A stretch of 64,000 bases of DNA from Actinoallomurus sp963736325 (GTDB lineage: Bacteria > Actinomycetota > Actinomycetes > Streptosporangiales > Streptosporangiaceae), in the NCBI GenBank assembly GCA_963736325.1, contig CAVTOG010000012.1, positions 1-64,000 on the forward strand, written 5' to 3'. The position numbers and the translations under genes are program-made. The notes below the pieces were generated by a model. The model had not been told where the DNA came from. It searched no databases and saw nothing but the letters and a program-made list of their open reading frames with translations. Shown here piece by piece: positions 1 through 6,978 of the stretch. Within the stretch, counting starts at the first letter, position 1, and every line of letters begins with the position of its first letter.

Positions 1-101
1 CGCCAGGCGCCGGCGACGAGCGCGACGTCGCGGACCAGCCGGCCAGGGACGAGATCGCCGAGTACCGCCGGGCGTGCCACTGCTGCCTGGGTGTTGGACA
101 C
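1..101 (-). CDS. bioY: BioY family biotin transporter, N-terminus only (cut by window edge)
   Basis: Reading the minus strand from a GTG at 101-99 gives about 33 residues with the pattern PAVLGDLVPGRLVRDVALV, which I recognise as the N-terminus of actinobacterial BioY. BioY is the membrane substrate-binding S component of the ECF-type biotin importer. The start is supported by a strong ribosome binding site, AAGGAGG, 8 bases upstream (complement of 110-116). The rest of the gene, including all transmembrane helices, lies outside the window, so function rests on the N-terminal signature alone. No biotin-repressor operator is recognisable upstream. Confidence 0.7.
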   Translation of the reverse strand, partial: MSNTQAAVARPAVLGDLVPGRLVRDVALVAGAW

Positions 102-187
102 GTGAAAGGCCTCCTTAGCGACGGATTCGGCTGACTGTCGCTTTCGGAGCGTGTGCGGCGTACGAGGGCAACGTCACAAAGTTTCGC

Positions 188-403
188 TCACCGCTTTGTC
201 GCGTGCCCTCGATCCGCGGCGTGGGTGGCGGGTGACCGCAGCTCGTACGCCGGGCGCATGTGCAGGGCCACCGCGCAGGCCGCCCAGACCATCACCCATA
301 GCAGCGTGACCGAGACGCATCGGCGCAGGAGCGGATGGGACCTACGGCGCGCCGGCTTCGGCGGAGGCGGCCAGTCCGGTCCGTAGTCCATGAACGGGGT
401 CAT
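188..403 (-). CDS. Small single-span membrane protein, function unknown
   Basis: An open frame of 71 residues with a proline-rich start (PDWPPPPKP), a basic patch (RRRSH...LLRR) and one hydrophobic stretch of about 18 residues (VTLLWVMVWAACAVALH), followed by a short polar tail. This is the layout of a small inner-membrane protein with a cytoplasmic basic N-terminus. I do not recognise a family. The chosen ATG at 403 has a weak GGTGGG upstream; an in-frame ATG at 442 is also possible. It stands alone between bioY and the first response regulator. It is supported mainly by its membrane-protein architecture and lack of any competing gene. Confidence 0.45.
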   Translation of the reverse strand: MTPFMDYGPDWPPPPKPARRRSHPLLRRCVSVTLLWVMVWAACAVALHMRPAYELRSPATHAADRGHATKR

Positions 404-511
404 CGTGCCCACCCCGCGACGGCCCATCGGTCTGACCCTCATCGCCTGCCCCCAGGTCGAATGATCGCACTGGTTGGACGTCTCGGCGAGCGGTCCGGAT
501 TACCGGACGTC

Positions 512-1129
512 TCAGAGCCAGCCCTGACGCTGCGCCGCGCGTACGGCCTCGATCCGGTTGCGGGCCGCGGTTTTGCGGATCGCCGAGGACAGGTAGTTGC
601 GCACCGTCCCCTCGGACAGGTGCAGGGTGCGGGCCACGTCGGCGATCGTGGACCCGTCGGCCGCCGCGGCGAGCACGCCGCGTTCGCGGGGCGAGAGCGG
701 GTTGGGGCCGGCACTCAGCGCGGCCGCCGCGAGGTCCGGGTCGATCACGCGTTCACCGGCGAGGACGCGCCGGATCGCCGAGGCGAGCTCGCGCGCCGGG
801 CTGTCCTTCACGAGGAATGCCGATGCGCCCGCCTCCATCGCGCGGCGCAGGTAGCCGGGGCGGCCGAAGGTCGTGAGGATGACGACGCGGCAGTCCGGCT
901 GGGCCCGTTTCAGCGCCGCGGCGGTCTCGATGCCGTCCTTGCCGGGCATCTCGATGTCGAGCAGCGCGACGTCGGGAAGAGTGGCAGCGGCGACCTTGAG
1001 GGCCTCGTCGCCGTCGGCGGCCTCGCCGACGACCTCGATGTCGTCCTCCAGGCCGAGGAGGGTGGCGAGCGCGCCGCGTACCATGCCCTGGTCCTCGGCG
1101 AGGATCACCCGGATCACCGTGTCAGGCAT
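512..1129 (-). CDS. NarL/LuxR-family response regulator (DesR-like), TCS 1
   Basis: 205 residues. The N-terminal receiver domain (about 1-120) has the acidic pocket (LAEDQ), the phospho-acceptor Asp in LLDIEMPGKDG and the conserved Lys in LVKDS. The C-terminal LuxR-type helix-turn-helix (about 140-200) contains PLSPREREVL-like and GTVRNYLS elements. It would be phosphorylated by the kinase encoded immediately upstream (1122-2288), whose stop overlaps this start by 8 bases, so the two are translationally coupled. It is the last gene of an ABC ATPase-permease-kinase-regulator operon and most likely controls that exporter in response to envelope or antibiotic stress; that role is inferred from context. 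Confidence 0.93.
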   Translation of the reverse strand: MPDTVIRVILAEDQGMVRGALATLLGLEDDIEVVGEAADGDEALKVAAATLPDVALLDIEMPGKDGIETAAALKRAQPDCRVVILTTFGRPGYLRRAMEAGASAFLVKDSPARELASAIRRVLAGERVIDPDLAAAALSAGPNPLSPRERGVLAAAADGSTIADVARTLHLSEGTVRNYLSSAIRKTAARNRIEAVRAAQRQGWL

Positions 1130-2288
1130 GGGCCGCGTCGCTCGTGGTCACGGGAGGAGCGTTGAGCGGCGCGTCCACGGCCAGCCGGAACCCGCCGTGC
1201 GGGCCGGGACCGGCCTCCACGGTGCCACCGGACAGGGCGACGCGCTCGCCGAGCCCGTTCAGGCCGTTCCCGTGGCCCTCCGTGACCTTCCCGACGCCGT
1301 CGTCGGTGATCTCCAGGATCGCCGAGCCGGACATGCGCCGGACGGTGATCGTGGCCGTACGGGCGCGCGCGTGCCGGACGACGTTCGTGACGCCCTCGCG
1401 CACCGCCCAGCCGAACAGGCCGTCGAGCCGGTCGGGCAGCGGGGTGCCCGAGGTCGTGATGGTGAGGTCGACGCCCGCGGCGTCCAGCACCCCGCGGGCA
1501 TTGTCGAGCTCGTCGGTCAGGCTGCGCTGCCGGTACCCCGACACCGCCTCGCGTACGTCCGTGAGCGCCTGCCGCGCGACCGTCCCGATGTCCTTGACCT
1601 CGCTGAGGCTCTTTTCCGGGTCGCGGTCGGCGAGGCGGGAGGCCACCTCGGACTTCAGCACGATCAGTGAGAGCGTGTGGCCCAGCAGGTCGTGCAGGTC
1701 GCGCGAGATGCGCAGCCGCTCCTCGTTGGCGGCGAGCCGGGCGACCTCGCCGCGGGCCTCGTGCAGCTGGATGACGAGGAGCCGGCTGGTGCGGAAGCCC
1801 AGGATCAGCATGCCGACCGTGATCGTCTCGAACGTCAGCAGCGCCGCCGTGAAGCTCGGGCTGCCGTCGACGAGGTTCACGACCAGGCTCAGCCCGGCCG
1901 CGACCAGGACGCCGCGCCCCGCCCATGCGGGCGGCAGGGTCATCGCGTAGGAGACGCCCAGGTAGATCGGGAGCCCGCCCCAGTCATCCCCGAGAGCCGC
2001 CGGGTAGATGATCGTCATCGCGGTGCAGACGCCGAGCAGGATCCACGTGGCGCGGGTGGTCTCGCTGTTCCACGGGTTGTTGGCGATCACCAGGCCGATG
2101 AAGGTGCCCGCGAAGGCGGCCAGGGCCACCACCCCCACGACGGCCTGGGCAGTCGAGTGGCCGTGCCCGAACATCCGGCCCAGCGGCCAGATGAGCAGGT
2201 ACACCAGCCCGAGGCAGACCCAGAGAATCCGCCGCCACCGCGACGCCGAGGCGGCGGTCGCGGTGTCGGGGGACATGAACAGGCTCAT
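1122..2288 (-). CDS. Sensor histidine kinase (HisKA_3/DesK-like), TCS 1
   Basis: 388 residues. The first roughly 170 residues are mostly hydrophobic helices. A HisKA_3 dimerisation box follows with the phospho-accepting His in RISRDLHDLLGHTLS, and then a HATPase domain with a GLNGLGERV lid and G boxes. The ATG at 2288 overlaps the TGA of the upstream permease by one base (TGATG), which fixes the start although the frame is open further upstream. It should autophosphorylate and pass phosphate to the regulator at 512-1129. The membrane part lacks a large extracellular domain, as usual for kinases that sense the membrane or work together with an ABC transporter. Confidence 0.92.
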   Translation of the reverse strand: MSLFMSPDTATAASASRWRRILWVCLGLVYLLIWPLGRMFGHGHSTAQAVVGVVALAAFAGTFIGLVIANNPWNSETTRATWILLGVCTAMTIIYPAALGDDWGGLPIYLGVSYAMTLPPAWAGRGVLVAAGLSLVVNLVDGSPSFTAALLTFETITVGMLILGFRTSRLLVIQLHEARGEVARLAANEERLRISRDLHDLLGHTLSLIVLKSEVASRLADRDPEKSLSEVKDIGTVARQALTDVREAVSGYRQRSLTDELDNARGVLDAAGVDLTITTSGTPLPDRLDGLFGWAVREGVTNVVRHARARTATITVRRMSGSAILEITDDGVGKVTEGHGNGLNGLGERVALSGGTVEAGPGPHGGFRLAVDAPLNAPPVTTSDAAHA

Positions 2289-3031
2289 CAGGACCGAACG
2301 GTAGCGCGTCGGAACGCGACGATGGCGAGCGAGCCCAGGACGACCGTCCAAACGCCGAGGACCAGGATGTCCGAGGCGGGCGGCGCGTGACCGGCGACGA
2401 CGCTCCAGCCGAGGTCCGCGAAGCGGTTCGAGGGCGTCCAGTGGGCGATGTGCCGCATGGTCTTCGGCAGGACCGAGACCGACATCCACAGGCCGCCGAG
2501 GATCGACAGGCCGAAGTAGCACGCCACCGTGATGGGCTGGGCGGCGTCCGCGCCGACGAGCGAGCCGATCAGGGTGCCGAGCGCTGCGAACGGCAGGGTG
2601 CCGACCCACATCAGGCCCACCATCGCGGCCCACCGGCCGGGCGACAGGTGCACGTGCTGGGTCACGAAGGCGGTGAGCCCGACCAGGACGATCGCCGGCA
2701 GCGCCAGGCACATCGACGCGATGATCTTGGTCGTGATGACGGTCCAGGCGCGCAGCGGGGTGACCTGAAGCTGCCGCAGCCAGCCGCTCTGCCGTTCGGC
2801 GGCGAGCCGCGCGCCCGTGGTCGTCAGCGCGGCGCCGATCGCGCCGAAGGAGGACATCGAGATCAGCAGGTACGTCTTGGCGTCCAGGCCGGTGTCGGTG
2901 TCGACCCCGCTGTTCTTGGCGAGGATGTTGGACCACAGGAGGTAGAAGAAGACCGGAACGGCCACGGTGAAGGTGACGAACCGCCGGTCGCGGAACATCC
3001 GCCGGATCTCCAGGGCGATGTAGGCAGGCAA
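2288..3031 (-). CDS. ABC-2 type transporter permease
   Basis: 247 residues with six predicted membrane segments. The start MPAYIALEIRRMFRDRRF is typical of ABC-2 permeases: an amphipathic basic N-terminus before the first helix. It pairs with the ATPase at 3048-3929, whose stop is 16 bases upstream. The chosen TTG start is preceded by AAAGGAC at a good distance. The gene overlaps the kinase downstream by one base. The exporter probably removes a peptide, lipid or drug from the membrane; the substrate cannot be told from sequence. Confidence 0.9.
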   Translation of the reverse strand: MPAYIALEIRRMFRDRRFVTFTVAVPVFFYLLWSNILAKNSGVDTDTGLDAKTYLLISMSSFGAIGAALTTTGARLAAERQSGWLRQLQVTPLRAWTVITTKIIASMCLALPAIVLVGLTAFVTQHVHLSPGRWAAMVGLMWVGTLPFAALGTLIGSLVGADAAQPITVACYFGLSILGGLWMSVSVLPKTMRHIAHWTPSNRFADLGWSVVAGHAPPASDILVLGVWTVVLGSLAIVAFRRATVRS

Positions 3032-3047
3032 CGTGCGTCCTTTCAGG

Positions 3048-3929
3048 TCAGTTGTCGCCGGTGAGCGACACGAAGGCGTCTTCGAGGCCGGCGCCCTTGA
3101 CCTCCAGGTCGCGGACGGTCATGCCGGTGGCGTACAGCGCCCGCACGGTCGCGTCGGGGTCGGAGGAGCGGAGCCGCGCGGTCGCGCCGTGCACCTCGAC
3201 CGCGGTGACGCCGGGGAGGACGTCGAGCCCGGACGCGGGCTGCTCGCCGATCGTGAAGCTGACGGTGCTGCCGCCCGCGGAGGCCTTGATCTCTCCGGGG
3301 GTGCCGTCGGCGACGATCCGGCCGTGGGCCACCACGATGACCCGGTCGGCGCTCTGGTCCGCCTCTTCCATGTAGTGCGTGGCGAATAGAAGCGTGCGGC
3401 CGCCCTCGGCGTACGCCCGCATGCTCTTCCAGAAGGCGCGGCGCGACTCGACGTCCATCGCGGAGGTCGGTTCGTCGAGCACGAGGAGCCGCGGAGCGCC
3501 GGCGATCGCGATCGCGAACCGGACGCGCTGCGCCTGTCCGCCGGAGAGCTGGTCGGCGCGGCGCTTGGCCAGGTCGGTGAGGTTCGCCAGAGCGAGGATC
3601 TCATCGAGCGGCATGGGGTCGGGGTAGAGGCCGCGGACGAAGCTCACGACCTCACCTACGGTCAGCCCGGGGACGAGCGCGCCGTCCTGCAGCATCGCGC
3701 CGATCAGGCCGGCCTTCACGGCGGCGTCCGGAGAGTCGCCGAAGACCCGCACCTCGCCCGCCGAGGGCCGTACGAGACCGAGCAGCATCCCGACGGAGGT
3801 GGACTTGCCGGCGCCGTTGGGGCCGAGGAGGGCGACGGTCTGCCCGGCGCCGATCTCGAGGTCCATTTCCTCGACGGCGCGTACGTCGCCGTAGGTCTTC
3901 GACACGCCCGTGAAGCTGATCGCGTTCAT
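3048..3929 (-). CDS. ABC transporter ATP-binding protein
   Basis: 293 residues from ATG 3929. Walker A is GPNGAGKST, the signature is LSGGQAQRV, Walker B is LLVLDEPTSAMD and the switch His is in LLFATHYMEEA. The C-terminal region of about 80 residues is typical of DrrA/CcmA-like exporters. It energises the permease encoded next. A longer open frame extends 22 codons upstream but shows no ribosome site and would run into the palindromic region at 3986-4017. No clear Shine-Dalgarno precedes ATG 3929, so leaderless expression is possible. It is the first gene of the exporter/TCS1 operon. Confidence 0.93.
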   Translation of the reverse strand: MNAISFTGVSKTYGDVRAVEEMDLEIGAGQTVALLGPNGAGKSTSVGMLLGLVRPSAGEVRVFGDSPDAAVKAGLIGAMLQDGALVPGLTVGEVVSFVRGLYPDPMPLDEILALANLTDLAKRRADQLSGGQAQRVRFAIAIAGAPRLLVLDEPTSAMDVESRRAFWKSMRAYAEGGRTLLFATHYMEEADQSADRVIVVAHGRIVADGTPGEIKASAGGSTVSFTIGEQPASGLDVLPGVTAVEVHGATARLRSSDPDATVRALYATGMTVRDLEVKGAGLEDAFVSLTGDN

Positions 3930-3985
3930 GGGGACAACGCTAGGTTTGCGCAGGCCGGAGGCGTAGTGTGCCCGATCCTGCGTTC

Positions 3986-4017
3986 GTGATGACATTAGTC
4001 ACCACCGAACTGGTGAC
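3986..4017. promoter_or_regulatory. Three-half-site operator candidate upstream of the ABC/TCS1 operon
   Basis: Between the stop of the TCS2 regulator and the start of the ABC operon lie three copies of one half-site: GTGATGAC (3986-3993), GTCACCA (3998-4004, inverted) and TGGTGAC (4011-4017, direct). The first two form an imperfect palindrome around ATTA; the last two form a perfect 7-bp inverted repeat with a 6-base spacer. NarL/LuxR-type regulators bind as dimers to such repeated half-sites. The likely ligand is one of the two response regulators in this cluster; this is inferred from position and symmetry only. Confidence 0.5.
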
Positions 4018-4031
4018 GTTCGTCGAAGGCC

Positions 4032-4700
4032 TCACTCCGAGGGGCGCGGCCGTACGAGTCCCTTGTCGTAGGCGATGATCACCAGCTGGACGCGGTCGCG
4101 CGCCTGGAGCTTGGTCATGATGCGGTGGACGTACGTCTTGGCGGTGGCGGGGCTGAGGTGCAGCGCGGTGGCGATCTCCTCGTTGGTCAGCCCCGCGGCG
4201 ATCTGGAGCAGCACCTCGCGTTCGCGCTCGCTCAGGACGTCGAGCTCCGCCGAGGTCTCGACGGGAGCGGGCTGGGCGGCGAACTCCTTGATCACCCGGC
4301 GGGTGAGGCCGCGGCCGAGGAGCCCCTCTCCCGACGCGACGACCCGTATGGCGTCCAGGAGGTCGTCCGGGTCGGCGTCCTTCAGCATGAACCCGCCGGC
4401 CCCGGCGCGCAGCGCGCCGAAGATGTACTCGTCGTGCTCGAACGTCGTCAGGATCAGCACGTGCGCGCCGGAGAGCATCGGGTCGTCGGTGATGCGGCGT
4501 GTGGCCTCGATGCCGTCCATGCCGGGCATCCGGATGTCCATCAGCACCACATCCGGGGACGTTCGCCGCGCCGCCTCGATGGCGGTCTTCCCATCGGCGG
4601 CTTCGGCGACGACGTGCATGTCGGCCGTCGAGTCGACGAGAAGCCGGAAACCGGCGCGTACGGTGGTCTGGTCGTCGGCCAGAAGGACGCGGATCGTCAT
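4032..4700 (-). CDS. NarL/LuxR-family response regulator, TCS 2
   Basis: 222 residues. The receiver domain has the acidic pair in LLADDQ, phospho-Asp in VLMDIRMPGMDG, and the conserved Lys in FMLKDAD. The LuxR helix-turn-helix has LSEREREVLLQIAAGLTNEEIA and TAKTYVHRIMTKL, the classic NarL signature. Its ATG overlaps the end of the kinase gene 4697-5827 by ATGA, so the pair is coupled. It is followed within 110 bases by the operator-like repeats and the ABC exporter operon, which makes that operon its best candidate target. Confidence 0.94.
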   Translation of the reverse strand: MTIRVLLADDQTTVRAGFRLLVDSTADMHVVAEAADGKTAIEAARRTSPDVVLMDIRMPGMDGIEATRRITDDPMLSGAHVLILTTFEHDEYIFGALRAGAGGFMLKDADPDDLLDAIRVVASGEGLLGRGLTRRVIKEFAAQPAPVETSAELDVLSEREREVLLQIAAGLTNEEIATALHLSPATAKTYVHRIMTKLQARDRVQLVIIAYDKGLVRPRPSE

Positions 4701-5827
4701 GGCTCGTACTCCTTCAGGGGCAGCCGCGCGTGCACGCGGAAACCGCCGGTGGGCAGGGCCGTGGCGTCGAGACGCCCGCCGGTGGCGGCGGCGCGTTCGC
4801 GCATGCCCTGCAGCCCGATGCCGGGCTCTCCTCGTAGATCGGCGGGCGCGCCGTCGTTGGTGACCGCGACGTCGACGCTCTCGGGCGTGAATGTCACGGT
4901 GACCGCCACGCGGGTGACCTCCTTGGCGTGCCGTACGACGTTGGTCAGGCTCTCTTGGACGATCCGGTACACCGTGAACCCGACGATCGCCGGCATGTCC
5001 GGCCGGTCGCCGTACTCCAGGAGCGTCACGGGCAGGCCGCCCAGCCGGGCGTCGTCGACCAGGCCCGGCAGGTCGTCGAGGCCGTGACCGGGCTCCGTCA
5101 GGGGTTCGCCGCCGGCGCGCAGCAGGCTCAGCGTGCTGCGGATCTCGCCGAGCGCCGACCCGCTCAGCGCGTTGATCGTGTACAGCGCGTCGCGCGCGGC
5201 CTTCGGGTCGCGGCGGGCGAGCCGGGCGCTCACCGATGAGGTCACGTTGATGGACATGAGGGCATGCCCGACGATGTCGTGCAGCTCGCGCGCGATGCGC
5301 AGGCGCTCCTCGGCGACGCGGCTGCGCGCCTCCTCCTCACGTTCGCTTTCGGCGCGTTCGGCACGTTCCTCGGCACCGATCAGGTACGTGCGCTGGGTCC
5401 GCACCCAGGCGCCGGTCAGGACCGCGAACGGCACCCACCCGAGGTCGGCGATGTTGTGGAAGCTGTAGTTCGGGATGCGCTCGAACACCGCCGCGGCGGT
5501 GAAGCCGATGACCAGCGTGGTGATCGCCGCGGCCAGGGCGACGCCGCGCGCGGAGTAGCGGCCGACCGCGTACAGCGCGATCACGTCGGCGGGGGTGACC
5601 GGGTAGGTATGGCGGAGGATCACCGCGAGGGCGCCGGACAGGGCGAGGCAGGCGGCGAGAGTGAGGACGGGAAGGCGTTTCTTGCCGAGTAGCGCGCCGG
5701 CGTTGAGCGCCGAGAGAAGGATCACGAATGGCGAACCGTGATGGCGCTGGGCGTACGGTATAAACAGGACAAATAGCCCGGCCGACAGGAGGACATCGGC
5801 GGGACTGATGGGCCGCCTGGCCCTCAA
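4697..5827 (-). CDS. Sensor histidine kinase (HisKA_3), TCS 2
   Basis: 376 residues. It has five or six membrane helices over about residues 10-145, a short coiled-coil linker (EERAERAESEREEEARS), a HisKA_3 box with phospho-His in RIARELHDIVGHALM, and a HATPase domain ending in GIGLQGMRERAAATGG and GGFRVHARLP. The start is a TTG at 5827 preceded by GGAGG at 7 bases; no better ATG or GTG lies nearby. Partner of the regulator at 4032-4700 through a 4-base overlap. It belongs to the DesK/LiaS-like group of kinases that usually sense membrane state. Confidence 0.92.
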   Translation of the reverse strand: MRARRPISPADVLLSAGLFVLFIPYAQRHHGSPFVILLSALNAGALLGKKRLPVLTLAACLALSGALAVILRHTYPVTPADVIALYAVGRYSARGVALAAAITTLVIGFTAAAVFERIPNYSFHNIADLGWVPFAVLTGAWVRTQRTYLIGAEERAERAESEREEEARSRVAEERLRIARELHDIVGHALMSINVTSSVSARLARRDPKAARDALYTINALSGSALGEIRSTLSLLRAGGEPLTEPGHGLDDLPGLVDDARLGGLPVTLLEYGDRPDMPAIVGFTVYRIVQESLTNVVRHAKEVTRVAVTVTFTPESVDVAVTNDGAPADLRGEPGIGLQGMRERAAATGGRLDATALPTGGFRVHARLPLKEYEP

Positions 5828-6031
5828 GAACGCGCCTCCAAAGCCACAGTGTGATCATTGGTCGCGGTCTCCCCGGCCAACCTCAACCCCGCGGCCGATG
5901 AGTACCAATAAACAGCAAACTAGCAGGTCAACCGTGGTTGTACGCCCAAGTGTCAACCACGGATGGACGGATTCGCCGAACGTCGCCCGTAACGTGGTTG
6001 CTGCGAGACCACCAGACCACTAGGAAGGTCC
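5828..6031. other. Intergenic region with a 9-bp inverted repeat
   Basis: No gene is supported here. The most visible element is CCGTGGTTG (5932-5940) facing CAACCACGG (5954-5962), a perfect 9-bp inverted repeat with a 13-base spacer, and a further GTGGTTG at 5994-6000. The three copies look like protein half-sites rather than a terminator, since no T-run follows. The divergent kinase gene starts at 5827 on one side and the candidate small RNA promoter lies on the other. Confidence 0.4.
5998..6026 (+). promoter_or_regulatory. Candidate promoter for the small RNA at 6032-6193
   Basis: A TTGCTG (5998-6003) and TAGGAA (6021-6026) are separated by exactly 17 bases, resembling a housekeeping actinobacterial promoter with a moderate -35 and a weak -10. 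The predicted start site, about 6 bases after the -10, falls just before the first hairpin of the downstream structured region, which is why I link the two. Confidence 0.4.
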
Positions 6032-6193
6032 AGCGCACCGCGATGAATTGGGGGATTCAACGGGGGACGCGGTGCAAGGGGCCGATCCCACGGACCTCGG
6101 ATCTGTACCCATCCGGGCCGTCGGAAGGTGAGCGTTCGCGGGCGTAGCTTCTTTGGGGGAAGGGGTGACCGCCCGCGAACGCTCCATTTTTTA
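6032..6193 (+). ncRNA. Candidate structured small RNA ending in a strong intrinsic terminator
   Basis: The region has no convincing coding frame but strong RNA structure. First, GCACCGCG (6035-6042) pairs perfectly with CGCGGTGC (6068-6075), enclosing an inner hairpin TGAAT/ATTCA (6044-6048/6055-6059) with a G5 loop. Next, CGGAT (6098-6102) pairs with ATCCG (6111-6115). Finally a perfect 15-bp stem, GAGCGTTCGCGGGCG (6130-6144) with its complement at 6170-6184, carries a 25-base G-rich loop and is followed by six T residues (6187-6192). That last part is an intrinsic terminator in the plus direction, yet no plus-strand gene precedes it. Both large loops contain runs of five G on this strand, or C on the other. 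The opposite strand would show two C-rich loops reminiscent of actinobacterial 6C RNA, but the T-run argues for plus-strand transcription. No known family is assigned. Confidence 0.5.
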
Positions 6194-6205
6194 TGCCCGA
6201 ATGCC

Positions 6206-6784
6206 TCAGATGTGCGCGAGAACTTCGTAGGTCACTGGAATCACACCCGAGTCAATGCCTCCCACCGCGCGCATCGCGGCGGTCGACAGGTCGAGGCAGC
6301 GTCCCGGTTTGAAAGGCCCCCGGTCGTTGATCCGCACGATCACCGAGCGGTCGTTGTGCCGGTTGGTTACACGCACCTTGGAACCCATCGGCAGCGTCCT
6401 GTGCGCCGCCGTGAGCGAAGAGGGATCGAACGCCTCGCCGCTCGCTGTCGACTCTGACGTGCCGTAGAACGACGCCTCGCACTCGCCGCGCGCCAGGACC
6501 TCGGGCTTCTTGTGCCGCTTCTTCGCGACGACCACCGGCTTTTCCTCCGGAGGCGCGAGCGGCGTACGCACGTCGTCGCGGCTGGGCCGGTCGAGTGCCC
6601 GGTCAGAGTCGGCCGGCGCTGGAATCCTGTTCCGCGCAGAGGTCTGCGCTGATGAGGAGCCTGATCCGCCCATCGCCACGACGGTCACGGCGAGCGCGAC
6701 GATCGCGAGTGCGGCAGTGGATAACAGGCTGATGCGGAGAGTCTTAGGGCGTCGATCATCGCGATGTCGGCCGGAACCACCCAC
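6206..6784 (-). CDS. RlpA-like double-psi beta-barrel (DPBB) cell-wall protein
   Basis: 192 residues from the GTG at 6784. A membrane anchor (LLSTAALAIVALAVTVVAM) is followed by a proline/charged linker of about 60 residues and a C-terminal DPBB domain (about 110-192) with ASFYGTSESTASGEAFD, RVTNRHNDRSVIVRINDRGPF and the catalytic-type Asp in INDRGPF. RlpA-type domains act on peptidoglycan or its septal form outside the membrane. The start was chosen because AAAGGAC lies 7 bases upstream. A longer frame begins at 6841 but would translate through the strong hairpin at 6814-6838. The gene is alone and faces the candidate small RNA tail-to-tail. Confidence 0.85.
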   Translation of the reverse strand: MGGSGRHRDDRRPKTLRISLLSTAALAIVALAVTVVAMGGSGSSSAQTSARNRIPAPADSDRALDRPSRDDVRTPLAPPEEKPVVVAKKRHKKPEVLARGECEASFYGTSESTASGEAFDPSSLTAAHRTLPMGSKVRVTNRHNDRSVIVRINDRGPFKPGRCLDLSTAAMRAVGGIDSGVIPVTYEVLAHI

Positions 6785-6800
6785 AAAACGTCCTTTGGTA

Positions 6801-6849
6801 GGGGACAGAACGGCGTGGGGCGAACGGGTCGCCCCACGCACGAGTCCCC
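6801..6849 (-). promoter_or_regulatory. Structured 5' leader of the RlpA-like gene
   Basis: CGTGGGGCGA (6814-6823) pairs perfectly with TCGCCCCACG (6829-6838) over a 5-base loop, and the outer GGGGAC (6801-6806) pairs with GTCCCC (6844-6849). This is a two-part stem of about 49 bases directly upstream of the ribosome site of the RlpA-like gene. It could be a leader hairpin that shields or regulates translation, or a terminator for the gene before it, although no T-run follows on the minus strand. Confidence 0.45.
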
Positions 6850-6978
6850 GACCATAGGTGGCGTCGGTGAGTGATCGTGGCCAATGCGCTGGTTTTTGTG
6901 CGCTACATCACGGCGTGTTTGTCGGCGCGGAGTGATCGTATTACTCCAGGTCGCCGATAAGAGTGATCAATTCAACAG

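Noticed and set aside
6130..6184. The 15-bp hairpin as terminator of the RlpA-like gene
   Set aside because: On the minus strand the stem is followed by ACCTTCCG, not by a T-run; the T6 lies on the plus side.
6032..6193. 6C RNA on the minus strand
   Set aside because: C-rich loops are suggestive, but the terminator direction points to the plus strand and I cannot confirm the family without a covariance model.
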